Shown here: in pieces, positions 17,160 to 27,326 of the stretch
Position numbering within the stretch: the stretch's first letter is position 1
Layout: every line of letters begins with the position of its first letter
Origin: Bacillus sp. Bos-x628
Lineage (GTDB): Bacteria > Bacillota > Bacilli > Bacillales > Bacillaceae
DNA length: 64,000 nt
Direction of reading: 5' to 3'
NCBI RefSeq assembly: GCF_040500475.1
Contig: NZ_CP159358.1
Coordinates: 558,001-622,000 of the forward strand
The notes under the pieces: generated by a model
The model's database searches: none
The model's input: the letters and a program-made list of their open reading frames with translations, nothing else
Told to the model about the DNA's origin: nothing
Program-made: the position numbers and the translations under genes

Positions 17160-18889
17160 CCTTGCTGCACCTCCTGACTTCCTTGTGAAGCGACAATCTC
17201 TTGATACACGAGATTCTCTTGAATTAATTGTTCATGCGTCCCAATTCCAGCGATTTTCCCTTCATCTAGCACAATGATTTTGTCACTATGTTTCACTGTG
17301 CTAATTCTTTGAGCGACAATGATCAGGGCAGAATACTGTTTTTCAGATTCTAACGCTTTCCGAAGCTTGGCATCTGTTTTGTAATCGAGAGCAGAGAAGC
17401 TATCGTCAAACAGGTAGAATGCAGGCTTTCTGACGAGTGCTCTTGCAATCGAAAGCCGCTGCTTTTGACCACCAGATAGATTTGATCCACCTTGGTCAAT
17501 CTCTGCATCGATTCCGCCATCTTTTTGCAAAACAAATTCTTCAGCCTGTGCAGTGCGTAGTGCTTGCCAAATCTCTTCCTCGCTTGCATCCTCGTTACCG
17601 AAGCGAACATTATCAGCAATGGTTCCACTGAATAATACGGCTTTTTGCGGAACATAGCCCATTTGACTTCTCAGTATCTCCTGAGGGATTTCTCGGATAT
17701 CTACACCATCTAGTGTAATCCGTCCCTCTGTGGCTTCGTAAAAGCGAGTCATGAGTTGAAGAAGGGTTGTTTTCCCTGAACCCGTACTTCCAATAATAGC
17801 TGTCGTTTCACCAACTTTGGCTTCAAACGTAATTCCTTGAACCGCCGGCTTTTCAGCGTTTGAGTAATAAAATGTCACATCCTCAAAGCGAATAGACTTT
17901 ATCGGTTGATCAAGGTGAGGAAACGGTTGATCTGCGTCTTGAATCTTTGGCTCCATGTTCAACACTTCGTTCATGCGTTTAGCTGATGCCTGTGCCCTTG
18001 GGACCATAATAAAACTCATAGATAGCATAATCAGTGCCATTAAAATCATCATGGCATATTGAATAAAAGCAATTAAATTTCCTACTTCCATTTGCCCAGC
18101 ATCAATGCGATTTGCGCCAATCCACACAATTCCAATATTCGTAAAGTTCATGATGATGAGCATAAACGGGAACAAATAGGCCATTAACCGATTGACCCTG
18201 AGGCCAGTGTCCTTATAGGATGTATTTTCTTCTTGGAAGCGTTCCTTTTCGTCATCGACTCGGTTAAATGCGCGAATGACCCGAATGCCTGAAAGAGATT
18301 CTCTCATTATTAAATTCAAGCGGTCTGTTTTTTTCTGGAGCAGACCAAATAGTGGAATGGCTTTTCTTGAAACCAAATAGATAAACCCGCCAAGAAGAGG
18401 AAGGGCTGCTAAAAAGATAAGAGATAAGACAGCATCTCTTGAGACAGCTAAAATAATCCCACCGACAAGCATAAGAGGTGCTCTCGTCATCATTTGTAAG
18501 ATCATAATTGTCACATCTTGTACTTGCTTCACATCATTAGTCGATCTAGTAATGAATGAAGACGTACCGATCTTTTGAAATTCTTCTAACGAAAATTGTT
18601 CAACATGGACAAAAAGCTGTCTTCTGATATCACGACCGAAACCTAGCGCAGTCTTTGATGAAAGGTAGGACTTCAAGACAGTGAGTAAGATCGCAAGTAA
18701 AGAACAGGCGATCATCCAGCCGCCAACTTTCCATATATAAGTGATGTCTCCTTGGACGATACCAACATCCACTATATCTGCAGTCAGTGTTGGTAAATAT
18801 AACTGGAGCATGCTACTTAAAAAGGTTAGGATGACAATGGTCACAACGGATAGCCGATAAGGCTTTAAAAACGACAAGATTGATTTCAT
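17156..18889 (-). CDS. ABC exporter half-transporter with a degenerate ATP site
   Basis: The 577-residue protein has six membrane segments and a nucleotide-binding domain, as in its partner. Walker A (GSTGSGKTT) and the signature LSGGQKQR are canonical. The Walker B motif ends in Asp-Asp (FYLFDDSFSALD) where the catalytic Glu should be, and the H-loop reads IIVAQRIST with Gln in place of His. Those two changes mark the non-hydrolysing site of heterodimeric exporters such as TM287/288 and LmrCD. GAAAGG lies before the ATG, and the partner gene overlaps the stop. gltC lies upstream in the same direction, 96 bases away. Confidence 0.88.
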   Translation of the reverse strand: MKSILSFLKPYRLSVVTIVILTFLSSMLQLYLPTLTADIVDVGIVQGDITYIWKVGGWMIACSLLAILLTVLKSYLSSKTALGFGRDIRRQLFVHVEQFSLEEFQKIGTSSFITRSTNDVKQVQDVTIMILQMMTRAPLMLVGGIILAVSRDAVLSLIFLAALPLLGGFIYLVSRKAIPLFGLLQKKTDRLNLIMRESLSGIRVIRAFNRVDDEKERFQEENTSYKDTGLRVNRLMAYLFPFMLIIMNFTNIGIVWIGANRIDAGQMEVGNLIAFIQYAMMILMALIMLSMSFIMVPRAQASAKRMNEVLNMEPKIQDADQPFPHLDQPIKSIRFEDVTFYYSNAEKPAVQGITFEAKVGETTAIIGSTGSGKTTLLQLMTRFYEATEGRITLDGVDIREIPQEILRSQMGYVPQKAVLFSGTIADNVRFGNEDASEEEIWQALRTAQAEEFVLQKDGGIDAEIDQGGSNLSGGQKQRLSIARALVRKPAFYLFDDSFSALDYKTDAKLRKALESEKQYSALIIVAQRISTVKHSDKIIVLDEGKIAGIGTHEQLIQENLVYQEIVASQGSQEVQQG

Positions 18890-18984
18890 AAGATTACCTT
18901 TCTTCCATTATAGTCTGTTGTTCTGTCACTCATCATATACAAAAAGAGATTATTTCTACAAATGAATTGTCTTGTTTTAATGAA

Positions 18985-19887
18985 CTATTTATATTGTTCA
19001 ATTTTTGAAAAGAAATCCTTCACGAAAAAATAGAAATCATGTGCAGAAGGAGACATCTCTCTTGCTTTAGAAGCAATAATCCCAACCGTTCTTCGTACAT
19101 GAGGAAAATCAATTGGAATTTTCACCGTAAACCTCGGTGTTGTTTCATAAAAGGCACTTTCGGGTAATAAGGTAACACCCATCCCAGCCGATACTAAACC
19201 TTTAATTGCATCCAAATCCTCACCTTCTGACGATATAGTCGGCTCATATCCAGCCTGCTTGCATGCATCGACCGCAATTTGTCTCAGCACGTACCCTTCA
19301 GGAAATAAAACGAAATGATCTTTTCTCAAATCACTTAAATGAATACTGCTTTGTCCGCTAAAAGGATGACTAATAGGCAAGAGTGCGTAAATGCTTTCTG
19401 AAAACAGAATATTAGCTTCTATTTGAGGATCATTCGTCGGTACAGGTCCTAAAAAGGCGAGATCAATATCTCGATTTTTTACAGCGTCAATTAAAAATTT
19501 ATATGAACCTTGACGAAGTAAAAAATCGACCTCTGGATATTCCTGCTTAAAAGCAGAAATGACAGAAGGAAGCACCTGGCTTGCAAGACTTGTAGGAAAT
19601 CCAATGTTTACTGTTCCTTTATGTGGATTTAGGTATTCATCAACTTGTTCCTTTGCATAATCAATTGCCTTTAATGCAGTTCTGACATGATCTAAAAATT
19701 GTCTGCCGATTTTCGTTAATTTAATATTACGTCCTTCTCGTTCAAACAAGGCGACTCCGAGTTCTTCTTCTAAATTGGCAATCTGGCGGCTGATAGCAGA
19801 TTGCGCGACGTGTAAGTTTTCTGCTGCTTCTGACACGTGTTCACGGTCAGCAACTTCTACAAAATAACGTAACTGACGAAGCTCCAT
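18985..19887 (-). CDS. gltC: GltC, LysR-type activator of glutamate synthase genes
   Basis: The 300-residue LysR regulator is the same length as B. subtilis GltC. It has an N-terminal helix-turn-helix (HVSEAAENLHVAQSAISRQIANLEEELG, about residues 17-44; the helix-turn-helix core spans 18-37) and an effector domain. It is divergent from gltA, as in B. subtilis, where GltC activates gltAB when 2-oxoglutarate is plentiful and is held inactive by glutamate dehydrogenase RocG. Two T-N11-A boxes lie between the genes. The ribosome binding site is weak (GATGGGTG), consistent with low regulator levels. Confidence 0.93.
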   Translation of the reverse strand: MELRQLRYFVEVADREHVSEAAENLHVAQSAISRQIANLEEELGVALFEREGRNIKLTKIGRQFLDHVRTALKAIDYAKEQVDEYLNPHKGTVNIGFPTSLASQVLPSVISAFKQEYPEVDFLLRQGSYKFLIDAVKNRDIDLAFLGPVPTNDPQIEANILFSESIYALLPISHPFSGQSSIHLSDLRKDHFVLFPEGYVLRQIAVDACKQAGYEPTISSEGEDLDAIKGLVSAGMGVTLLPESAFYETTPRFTVKIPIDFPHVRRTVGIIASKAREMSPSAHDFYFFVKDFFSKIEQYK

Positions 19888-19908
19888 TTTTGCAGTTCAC
19901 ACCCATCT

Positions 19909-19923
19909 ATCTCAAAAAGAGAT
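19909..19923 (+). promoter_or_regulatory. GltC box I
   Basis: ATCTC-AAAAA-GAGAT is a perfect palindrome containing the LysR T-N11-A pattern. It lies 21 bases upstream of gltC and corresponds in position and form to box I in B. subtilis. Confidence 0.8.
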
Positions 19924-19930
19924 TGTTTTG

Positions 19931-19945
19931 ATCTAAATTATATAT
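19931..19945 (+). promoter_or_regulatory. GltC box II
   Basis: ATCTAAATTATAT has the T-N11-A pattern (T19932, A19944). It is centred 22 bases, about two helix turns, from box I and abuts the gltA -35 box, as expected of the activation site. Confidence 0.6.
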
Positions 19946-19973
19946 TGTTTATATCAATTTGAAAACTTAAAAT
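19945..19973 (+). promoter_or_regulatory. gltA-gltB promoter
   Basis: TTGTTT (19945-19950) and TAAAAT (19968-19973) are 17 bases apart. The imperfect -35 fits an activator-dependent promoter with GltC box II next to it. Confidence 0.65.
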
Positions 19974-20039
19974 AAGTTACAGAGTTTGTGAGATTTTATC
20001 ACTGTGAAAAAACGGATCTGTAAACGGGGGAGAGAAACG

Positions 20040-23000
20040 ATGACTTATAATCAACTACCACAACCACAAGGTCTCTACCGTCCTGAATTTGAACATGATG
20101 CATGTGGAATCGGACTGTACGCCCATTTAAAAGGGAAGGCGACACATAGCATCGTCAAAAAGGGATTACAAATGCTGTGCCAGCTCGATCACCGCGGCGG
20201 GCAAGGCAGTGATCCGTATACAGGTGATGGTGCCGGTTTAATGGTACAACTGCCAGATGCTTTCTTTAGAAAGAACTGCAAAGAATTTACACTTCCTGAA
20301 AAGGGTCGTTACGGGGTAGGAATGGTCTTCTTTTCAAAAGATGATGATGAAAAAACTCGGCAAGCCATCGAACAGAAAATCAACGGATTCATTAAACAAG
20401 AAGGCCAAACGTTAATTGGCTGGAGGACGGTTCCTGTCGATGCTGGGAAAATCGGTACTGTCGCAGCGAAAAGCTGTCCAGTTGTAAGGCAAGTGTTTAT
20501 TGGAGCAAATGAAAACGTATCAGATCGTTTGTCATTTGAAAGAAAATTATATGTCATTCGTAAGCAGGCTGAAAATTGGGGAATCAAAGAAGAAAAACAA
20601 TTTTACTTTGTCAGCCTATCAAGTCAAACCATTGTATACAAGGGGCTTTTAACATCAGATCAAGTCGATGATTTTTATCTTGATCTTCAGGATGAAACAT
20701 TTGTCTCTGCATTTTCACTTGTTCATTCCAGATTTAGTACAAACACATTTCCTACATGGGAAAGAGCTCATCCAAACCGTTATTTAATTCATAACGGAGA
20801 AATTAACACTTTACGAGGAAACATCAATTGGATGAGAGCGAGAGAACAACAATTCGTGTCTGAAGCTTTCGGAGAAGATCTAAACAAGATTTTGCCAGTG
20901 CTAAATGCAGACGGAAGTGATTCATCCATATTAGATAATGCCTTTGAATTCTTTGTGCTTGCTGGCCGTACACCTGCTCATGCAGCAATGATGCTGATTC
21001 CAGAACCATGGACAGAAAATACACACATGTCAAAAGAGAAACGGGCATTTTACGAATATCACAGTTCTTTAATGGAGCCGTGGGATGGACCAACGGCCAT
21101 TTCTTTTACAGATGGTAAACAAATTGGGGCCATCTTAGACCGTAACGGATTAAGACCGGCAAGATATTACGTCACAAATGACGATCATATCATTTTTTCT
21201 TCAGAAGTAGGCGTGATTGAAACAAATGAGGAAGATGTGAAATATAAAGATCGTCTTGAGCCTGGAAAAATGCTTTTAATCGATCTAGAAGAAGGAAGAA
21301 TTATTTCTGATGAAGAAGTGAAGTCCACCATTTCCAATGAGCTTCCTTATCAAAAATGGCTTGATGAAGAGATGATTCATGTCAATCCAACAGAAGAAAA
21401 TTCAGAAAATTCTAGTATAATGAATGATCTGCTAGCTCGTCAGCGCGCTTTCCATTATACGTACGAAGACATTCAGAAGTATTTAATTCCTTTATTGGAG
21501 GAAGGCAAGGATCCAATCGGTTCAATGGGAAGTGACACACCACTTGCGGTTTTATCAGATCAGCCGCAATCACTATTCAACTATTTCAAGCAGCTGTTTG
21601 CACAGGTGACCAACCCACCGATTGATGCGATCCGTGAGCAGCTCGTGACATCAACCATGACATGGTTAGGTGCAGAGGGGAATATTCTTCACCCGAATGA
21701 ATATTCATGCCGTAGAATCAAACTTTATACACCTGTCTTAACAAGCGGGCAATTTAACGGGTTGAAAACAATCGTTCATAATGCCTTTAAAAGTAAAACG
21801 ATTCATACACTTTTTACAAATGATTTAAAGCGCGGGCTTGATACGATGTTTGAAGAGGCGGAAAAAGCCATTCGCGAAGGGATTTCCTTATTGATTCTAT
21901 CAGATCGCGAGATGACAGAACAAAAGGTCCCGATTCCATCACTTCTTGCTTTAAGTGCTCTTCATCAACATCTTGTACGTCGAGGCTTAAGAACGAAAGT
22001 GAGCCTCATCGTCGAGTCTGGAGAAGTAAGAGAGGTCCATCATTTCGCCGCACTGATTGGCTACGGAGCAGATGCGATCCATCCTTATTTAGTCTATGAA
22101 ACATATAAGCAACTCATTGATGAAGAAGTGATTTCCATCAGCTTTGATGAAGCGGTCACAAGGTTTGGGAAAAGCGTGACCGAGGGAGTTGTAAAAGTCA
22201 TGTCTAAAGTGGGTATTTCCACTGTACAGAGTTATAGAGGTGCACAAATTTTTGAAGCAGTCGGCATTAGTGAAGATGTCATTCAAGCATATTTCACTGG
22301 AACAGCTTCACAGATTGGCGGAATTGATCTCGACACAATCGCTAGTGAAGCAAAGCTTCGCCATCAAGCGGGGTATCAGGCTTCTACTGATCAAACGCTA
22401 GAATCAGGAAGTGAATTCCAATGGAGAAAAAATGGGGAACATCATGCCTTTAATCCAAAAACCATTCATACTCTTCAATGGGCATGCCGTAAAAATGATT
22501 ATGACCTATTCAAGCAATATTCAAAGGCAGCAGACGAAGAAAGAATCGGGTTCTTAAGAAACCTGTTCGCTTTTACTCCAAAACAAAAGCCGGTTCCTCT
22601 GGAAGAGGTTGAATCTGCTGAATCTATTGTGCGCCGCTTTAAGACAGGGGCCATGTCCTTCGGATCCTTAAGTAAGGAAGCACATGAGGCACTTGCTATT
22701 GCAATGAACCGCATTGGCGGTAAAAGTAACAGCGGGGAAGGCGGAGAAGACCCTGCACGTTTCACAGTCGATGAACAAGGTAACGATACCAGAAGCGCCA
22801 TTAAACAAATTGCCTCAGGTCGCTTTGGAGTAAAGAGTCATTACTTGGTTAATGCAGATGAATTGCAAATTAAAATGGCACAAGGCGCAAAGCCAGGGGA
22901 AGGCGGTCAGCTCCCTGGAAATAAAGTGTATCCTTGGGTGGCAGATGTACGTGGTTCTACACCAGGTGTCGGTCTGATTTCACCGCCTCCACATCATGAT

Positions 23001-24611
23001 ATTTATTCAATTGAGGATTTGGCTCAGCTCATTCACGATTTGAAAAATGCAAACCGTGATGCCCGCATTAGTGTGAAGCTAGTCTCTAAAGCAGGTGTCG
23101 GAACGATTGCAGCAGGTGTGGCAAAAGGCACTGCAGATGTCATTGTCATCAGTGGTTATGACGGAGGAACTGGTGCTTCGCCAAAAACAAGTATTAAACA
23201 TACTGGACTTCCTTGGGAGCTCGGTTTGGCAGAAGCGCATCAAACACTCGTCTTAAACGGCTTGCGTGAGCGAGTGGTACTAGAAACCGACGGAAAATTA
23301 ATGACTGGCCGCGATGTCGTCATGGCTGCGATTTTAGGAGCAGAAGAATACGGTTTTGCAACAGCACCGCTTGTCGTCCTAGGATGTGTGATGATGAGAG
23401 CATGTCATTTAGATACTTGTCCAGTTGGCGTTGCTACACAAAATCCAGAACTTCGCAAGAAATTCATGGGTGACCCCGATCATGTTGTGAACTTCATGAT
23501 GTTTATTGCAGAGGAAGTAAGAGAAATCTTAGCAGAACTTGGGTTTACATCAATGGATGAATTAATTGGGCGTACTGATGTTTTAGCAGTTAGTGATCGC
23601 GCGAAAGCACACTGGAAAGCAAAGCAGCTCAACTTGGATACACTGCTTTATCAACCAGAAGGGGCTCGAACCTTCAGAACACCGCAAAATCACAAAATTG
23701 ATGAATCACTCGATATGAATGAGATTCTTCCTTATGTGCAGGAAGCGCTGAATCATCAAACACCGGTTGATCTATCACTCAAAATTCGAAATATCAATCG
23801 TGTCGCCGGAACCATTACAGGCAGCGAGGTATCTAAACGCTACGGCGAAGAAGGATTGCCTGAAGATACGATCACCCTTCGTTTCACTGGCTCAGCAGGG
23901 CAAAGCTTTGGCGCATTTGTTCCAAAAGGGATGTCTTTATATTTAACGGGTGATGCCAATGATTATGTCGGCAAAGGACTCTCCGGAGGAAAGATTGTTG
24001 TCAAAACATCTGATCAATTTGTGCAAAACGGACATGAAAATGTCATAGTCGGTAACGTTGCATTTTACGGTGCGACAAGCGGCAAAGCGTATATCAATGG
24101 ACGTGCAGGTGAACGATTTGCCGTTCGTAATTCAGGTGTGAATGTTGTCGTTGAAGGTATCGGTGATCATGGCTGTGAGTACATGACTGGCGGACGTGTC
24201 GTCATTTTAGGCAGTGTTGGGAAGAACTTTGGTGCAGGGATGTCTGGCGGTGTTGCTTACGTGCATACGTCAGATGCGAAGCAGTTCAAAAGAATGTGTA
24301 ATTTGGAAATGATCATGTTTGAAAAACTCATAGATCATGAAGAAGAACTAGAAGTAAAACAAATGATTAAGGAGCATCTTGACTATACAAACAGTTCAAA
24401 AGCTTCTCAGCTTTTAGAAAACTGGGATAAAGAAAAGAATCAATTCATCAAAATCATTCCGACAAATTACAAAAAGATGCTTCAAAGCATTGAAGAACAA
24501 AAGCAAGCTGGTCTCAGTCATGAAGAAGCTGTCATGTTCGCATTTGAGGCAAATACGAAACCAAAAAATAAAGACACGGCAAACGGGCAAAAAGCAGCCC
24601 TTGCTCATTAA
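20040..24611 (+). CDS. gltA: Glutamate synthase (NADPH) large subunit
   Basis: The 1523-residue enzyme makes glutamate from glutamine and 2-oxoglutarate. The start at 20040 has GGGGAGAG upstream. A 21-residue propeptide is followed by the N-terminal nucleophile Cys22 (HDACGIGLYAH) of the class II amidotransferase domain. Next come the central domain, the FMN-binding synthase domain (about residues 840-1200, GGEDPARF and SGYDGGTGASPKTS) and the 3Fe-4S cysteines in CVMMRACHLDTCPVG. The C-terminal beta-helix is rich in glycine repeats. It forms an operon with gltB, 16 bases downstream, and is activated by GltC. Confidence 0.97.
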   Translation: MTYNQLPQPQGLYRPEFEHDACGIGLYAHLKGKATHSIVKKGLQMLCQLDHRGGQGSDPYTGDGAGLMVQLPDAFFRKNCKEFTLPEKGRYGVGMVFFSKDDDEKTRQAIEQKINGFIKQEGQTLIGWRTVPVDAGKIGTVAAKSCPVVRQVFIGANENVSDRLSFERKLYVIRKQAENWGIKEEKQFYFVSLSSQTIVYKGLLTSDQVDDFYLDLQDETFVSAFSLVHSRFSTNTFPTWERAHPNRYLIHNGEINTLRGNINWMRAREQQFVSEAFGEDLNKILPVLNADGSDSSILDNAFEFFVLAGRTPAHAAMMLIPEPWTENTHMSKEKRAFYEYHSSLMEPWDGPTAISFTDGKQIGAILDRNGLRPARYYVTNDDHIIFSSEVGVIETNEEDVKYKDRLEPGKMLLIDLEEGRIISDEEVKSTISNELPYQKWLDEEMIHVNPTEENSENSSIMNDLLARQRAFHYTYEDIQKYLIPLLEEGKDPIGSMGSDTPLAVLSDQPQSLFNYFKQLFAQVTNPPIDAIREQLVTSTMTWLGAEGNILHPNEYSCRRIKLYTPVLTSGQFNGLKTIVHNAFKSKTIHTLFTNDLKRGLDTMFEEAEKAIREGISLLILSDREMTEQKVPIPSLLALSALHQHLVRRGLRTKVSLIVESGEVREVHHFAALIGYGADAIHPYLVYETYKQLIDEEVISISFDEAVTRFGKSVTEGVVKVMSKVGISTVQSYRGAQIFEAVGISEDVIQAYFTGTASQIGGIDLDTIASEAKLRHQAGYQASTDQTLESGSEFQWRKNGEHHAFNPKTIHTLQWACRKNDYDLFKQYSKAADEERIGFLRNLFAFTPKQKPVPLEEVESAESIVRRFKTGAMSFGSLSKEAHEALAIAMNRIGGKSNSGEGGEDPARFTVDEQGNDTRSAIKQIASGRFGVKSHYLVNADELQIKMAQGAKPGEGGQLPGNKVYPWVADVRGSTPGVGLISPPPHHDIYSIEDLAQLIHDLKNANRDARISVKLVSKAGVGTIAAGVAKGTADVIVISGYDGGTGASPKTSIKHTGLPWELGLAEAHQTLVLNGLRERVVLETDGKLMTGRDVVMAAILGAEEYGFATAPLVVLGCVMMRACHLDTCPVGVATQNPELRKKFMGDPDHVVNFMMFIAEEVREILAELGFTSMDELIGRTDVLAVSDRAKAHWKAKQLNLDTLLYQPEGARTFRTPQNHKIDESLDMNEILPYVQEALNHQTPVDLSLKIRNINRVAGTITGSEVSKRYGEEGLPEDTITLRFTGSAGQSFGAFVPKGMSLYLTGDANDYVGKGLSGGKIVVKTSDQFVQNGHENVIVGNVAFYGATSGKAYINGRAGERFAVRNSGVNVVVEGIGDHGCEYMTGGRVVILGSVGKNFGAGMSGGVAYVHTSDAKQFKRMCNLEMIMFEKLIDHEEELEVKQMIKEHLDYTNSSKASQLLENWDKEKNQFIKIIPTNYKKMLQSIEEQKQAGLSHEEAVMFAFEANTKPKNKDTANGQKAALAH

Positions 24612-24627
24612 GAAAGGGGAGAGGACA

Positions 24628-26112
24628 ATGGGCAAAGCAACAGGTTTTATGGAATATAAACGAGAAAAGCCAAATGAACGTGACCCTCTCACTCGCCAAA
24701 ATGACTGGAAAGAATATTCAGCTCCATATACAGATGAGGTATTAAAGAAGCAGGGTGCTAGATGTATGGATTGCGGGACGCCGTTTTGTCAAATTGGGAT
24801 GGAAATTAGGGGTGGCGTTTCCGGTTGCCCGATCTACAATTTAATCCCAGAGTGGAATGATCTTGTGTATCGCGGAAGATGGAAAGAAGCGCTTGAAAGA
24901 CTGCAAAAAACGAATAATTTCCCTGAATTTACGGGGAGAGTATGCCCAGCACCTTGTGAAGGCTCTTGCACAGTTGCCATTCATGATCCACCCGTATCAA
25001 TTAAAAATATTGAACGGACGATTATTGACAAAGGCTTTGAGAATGGATGGATTAATCCTAGAATTCCTTCAAACCGCACTGGCAAAAAGATTGCCATTGT
25101 AGGATCAGGACCAGCAGGACTTGCAAGTGCTGATCAATTAAATCAGGCAGGACACTCCGTCACAGTGTTTGAACGATCCGATCGTCTTGGCGGGCTTCTC
25201 ACCTACGGGATTCCAAATATGAAGCTAGATAAAGAGGTTGTAGAGCGCAGAGTCAAACTTCTTCGACAAGAAGGCATTGACTTTGTGACCAATACCGAAA
25301 TCGGTGTAGATGTGACAGCAGATGAGCTAAAAAGACAATTTGATGCTATTATCCTTTGCACTGGTGCACAAAAACAAAGGGATTTATTAATTGAAGGCCG
25401 AGAAGCAAAAGGGATTCACCTTGCGATGGATTATTTGACACTTGCAACGAAAAGCATGCTTGATTCTGGATTTAAAGATAAGAATTTTATTGACGCCAAA
25501 GGAAAAGACGTGATTGTCATTGGCGGAGGGGATACAGGGGCTGACTGTGTAGCGACTGCACTTCGCCAAAAAGCAAAAAGTGTTGTTCAGTTCGGGAAGC
25601 ATCCAAAGCTTCCAGATACACGTATAGGGGATAATATGTGGCCTGAGCAACCTTATGTCTTCTCATTAGATTATGCTTATGAAGAAGCACAGGCAAAATT
25701 CGGAGAAGATCCGCGCCAATATTCCATTCAAACGACAAAGATGGTGGCTGATCAAAATGGAAAATTAAAAGAGCTTCATACTATTCAAATGGAAAAAGTG
25801 AAAAACGAACAAGGGAAGTTTGAATTTCATGAAATTCCAGGAACAGAAAAAGTGTGGCCAGCTCAGCTTGTCTTTATTGCGATTGGTTTTGAGGGAGCTG
25901 AACAGCCACTAGTGAAACACTTTGGTGTAAACAGCAAAAACAATCGAATTGACGCAAAATATGGGGAGTTTACAACAAATGTAGAAGGCGTGTTTGCAGC
26001 GGGAGATGCAAGACGCGGTCAAAGTCTGATTGTCTGGGCCATTAACGAAGGCAGACAAGTAGCACATGAGGTGGACCGTTATTTAATGGGGAGTTCGGTC
26101 CTGCCGAAGTAG
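24628..26112 (+). CDS. gltB: Glutamate synthase (NADPH) small subunit
   Basis: The 494-residue subunit feeds electrons from NADPH to GltA. N-terminal cysteines for two 4Fe-4S clusters are visible (CMDCGTPFC and CPAPCEGSC). They are followed by an FAD-binding fold ([14 protein letters not shown], about residue 150) and an NADPH-binding fold ([13 protein letters not shown], about residue 295). The ATG at 24628 follows AAAGGGGAG. An upstream in-frame extension into gltA has no ribosome binding site and is rejected. A hairpin terminator follows the gene. Confidence 0.97.
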   Translation: MGKATGFMEYKREKPNERDPLTRQNDWKEYSAPYTDEVLKKQGARCMDCGTPFCQIGMEIRGGVSGCPIYNLIPEWNDLVYRGRWKEALERLQKTNNFPEFTGRVCPAPCEGSCTVAIHDPPVSIKNIERTIIDKGFENGWINPRIPSNRTGKKIAIVGSGPAGLASADQLNQAGHSVTVFERSDRLGGLLTYGIPNMKLDKEVVERRVKLLRQEGIDFVTNTEIGVDVTADELKRQFDAIILCTGAQKQRDLLIEGREAKGIHLAMDYLTLATKSMLDSGFKDKNFIDAKGKDVIVIGGGDTGADCVATALRQKAKSVVQFGKHPKLPDTRIGDNMWPEQPYVFSLDYAYEEAQAKFGEDPRQYSIQTTKMVADQNGKLKELHTIQMEKVKNEQGKFEFHEIPGTEKVWPAQLVFIAIGFEGAEQPLVKHFGVNSKNNRIDAKYGEFTTNVEGVFAAGDARRGQSLIVWAINEGRQVAHEVDRYLMGSSVLPK

Positions 26113-26150
26113 GTCAAACAAAGGGTGTTTATCAAATAGAGCAAATTGAT

Positions 26151-26214
26151 ATGCTCTCCTAAAGGTAGACAGATGAAATAAAAATCTGATTGCCGCCTTA
26201 GGGGAGTTTTTTCA
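26151..26214 (+). terminator. gltAB terminator
   Basis: CTCTCCTAAAGG pairs imperfectly with CCTTAGGGGAG, an inner stem CAGAT/ATCTG strengthens the structure, and TTTTTT follows. Confidence 0.65.
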
Positions 26215-26260
26215 TGGCTTTTTATGATGCCAATATGGTTTGATACACCATCACTTTTTT

Positions 26261-26534
26261 CCGCTACAACTAGGGAAAACAGTCGCTGGCGATACGCTTG
26301 AGTTAGCTGATTTTCAATCTAACAAGCAGTTAAAGCCATTGAAAAACGATGCGTCATAAAAGCGGAGTACTTGCTAATGGAATGGTGAGCGGATCATGTA
26401 TTCTGTCCGATGCATGTTTGGAAGATTGATCTTTCATCAGGTTCTCTTCAAGCACCAGATGACGTATGCGTCAAAAATCGTATGAAACATATATTAAGGG
26501 AGACGACGCCTTTATTTTACTGCCCTCATAAGTA
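26261..26534 (+). pseudogene. nasE: Remnant of nasE, nitrite reductase small subunit (Rieske-type)
   Basis: Frames read in sequence give LGKTVAGDTLELADF, then after a frame change KSGVLANGMVSGS, then after another frame change FCPMHVWKIDLSSGSLQAPDD. Together these follow the NirD/NasE fold, whose conserved blocks are HKGGVLAEGMVSG and FCPMHDWKIDL. The first His of the Rieske pair region is lost with the frameshift, and there is no continuous frame or ribosome binding site. No nasD or other nitrite-assimilation gene lies next to it, so this is an isolated leftover. Confidence 0.75.
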
Positions 26535-26597
26535 GTTTAGATCCTTCCTTTCATGTACATGCTGTAAGTAAATGCTGTAAGAGAGGAAGGTTTTTCT

Positions 26598-27299
26598 GTG
26601 CCATTTTTTAGTATTTTTATTGAGCTGGTAATTGGTTTTTTTGCTTTGTTTTTTATTACAAAATTATTAGGAAAAACACAATTTGCACAAATTACCCCTT
26701 TTGATTTTATTTCTGCACTGATATTAGGGGAAATGGTCGGTAATGCCATTTTTGACCAAGAGATTAACTTTTTACACATTCTCTTTGCCGTAGGTGTTTG
26801 GGGCGTCCTGATCTACACAGTTGAATGGCTTTCGCAAAGATTTAAATCGATTCGTGCTTTTTTAGAAGGAAGACCGACGCTTGTCATTGATAAGGGGCAC
26901 ATTCACTACAACCGTTTGAAAAAGAATATGCTTGATTTGAATCAGCTACAGACGCTCATAAGAGCAAAAGGCCATTTTGCTCTAAATGAAATTGAATACG
27001 CCATTTTAGAAACTGACGGCTCTGTCAGTGTCCTTCCTAAAATTAAGTACACACCTGCTACAGCAGAAGATGTGAATGTGAAAGGAAAAGAAGTCAAATT
27101 GCCTAGAACATTCATCATTGATGGGGAAATTTTAAAAAAAGACTTACAAGAAGCAGGTTTTGATGAGACGTGGCTCAAACAACAGTTAAAGCGGCAGCAT
27201 ATCTCTTCCCATAAAGATGTCCTATTCTGTGAATGGATTGAAAATGAAGGCATTTATGCGATGAAATATGAGAAGTCTGAAAAAACATCCACAAAATAA
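26598..27299 (+). CDS. DUF421 membrane protein, YetF/YdfS type
   Basis: The 233-residue protein has three N-terminal membrane segments (about residues 5-80) followed by a cytoplasmic YetF-type domain (GRPTLVIDKGHIHYNRLKKNMLDLNQL, starting about residue 91; the key core is GRPTLVIDKG). Several paralogues exist in Bacillus, some made in the forespore, and none has a firm biochemical role. The start is GTG at 26598 after GAGAGGAAGG. It is not clearly in an operon. The immediately upstream DNA holds the nasE remnant and the downstream DNA a pectinesterase remnant. Confidence 0.82.
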   Translation: MPFFSIFIELVIGFFALFFITKLLGKTQFAQITPFDFISALILGEMVGNAIFDQEINFLHILFAVGVWGVLIYTVEWLSQRFKSIRAFLEGRPTLVIDKGHIHYNRLKKNMLDLNQLQTLIRAKGHFALNEIEYAILETDGSVSVLPKIKYTPATAEDVNVKGKEVKLPRTFIIDGEILKKDLQEAGFDETWLKQQLKRQHISSHKDVLFCEWIENEGIYAMKYEKSEKTSTK

Positions 27300-27326
27300 A
27301 GCGGCGGGTGTTTTTTCATCCAATGA

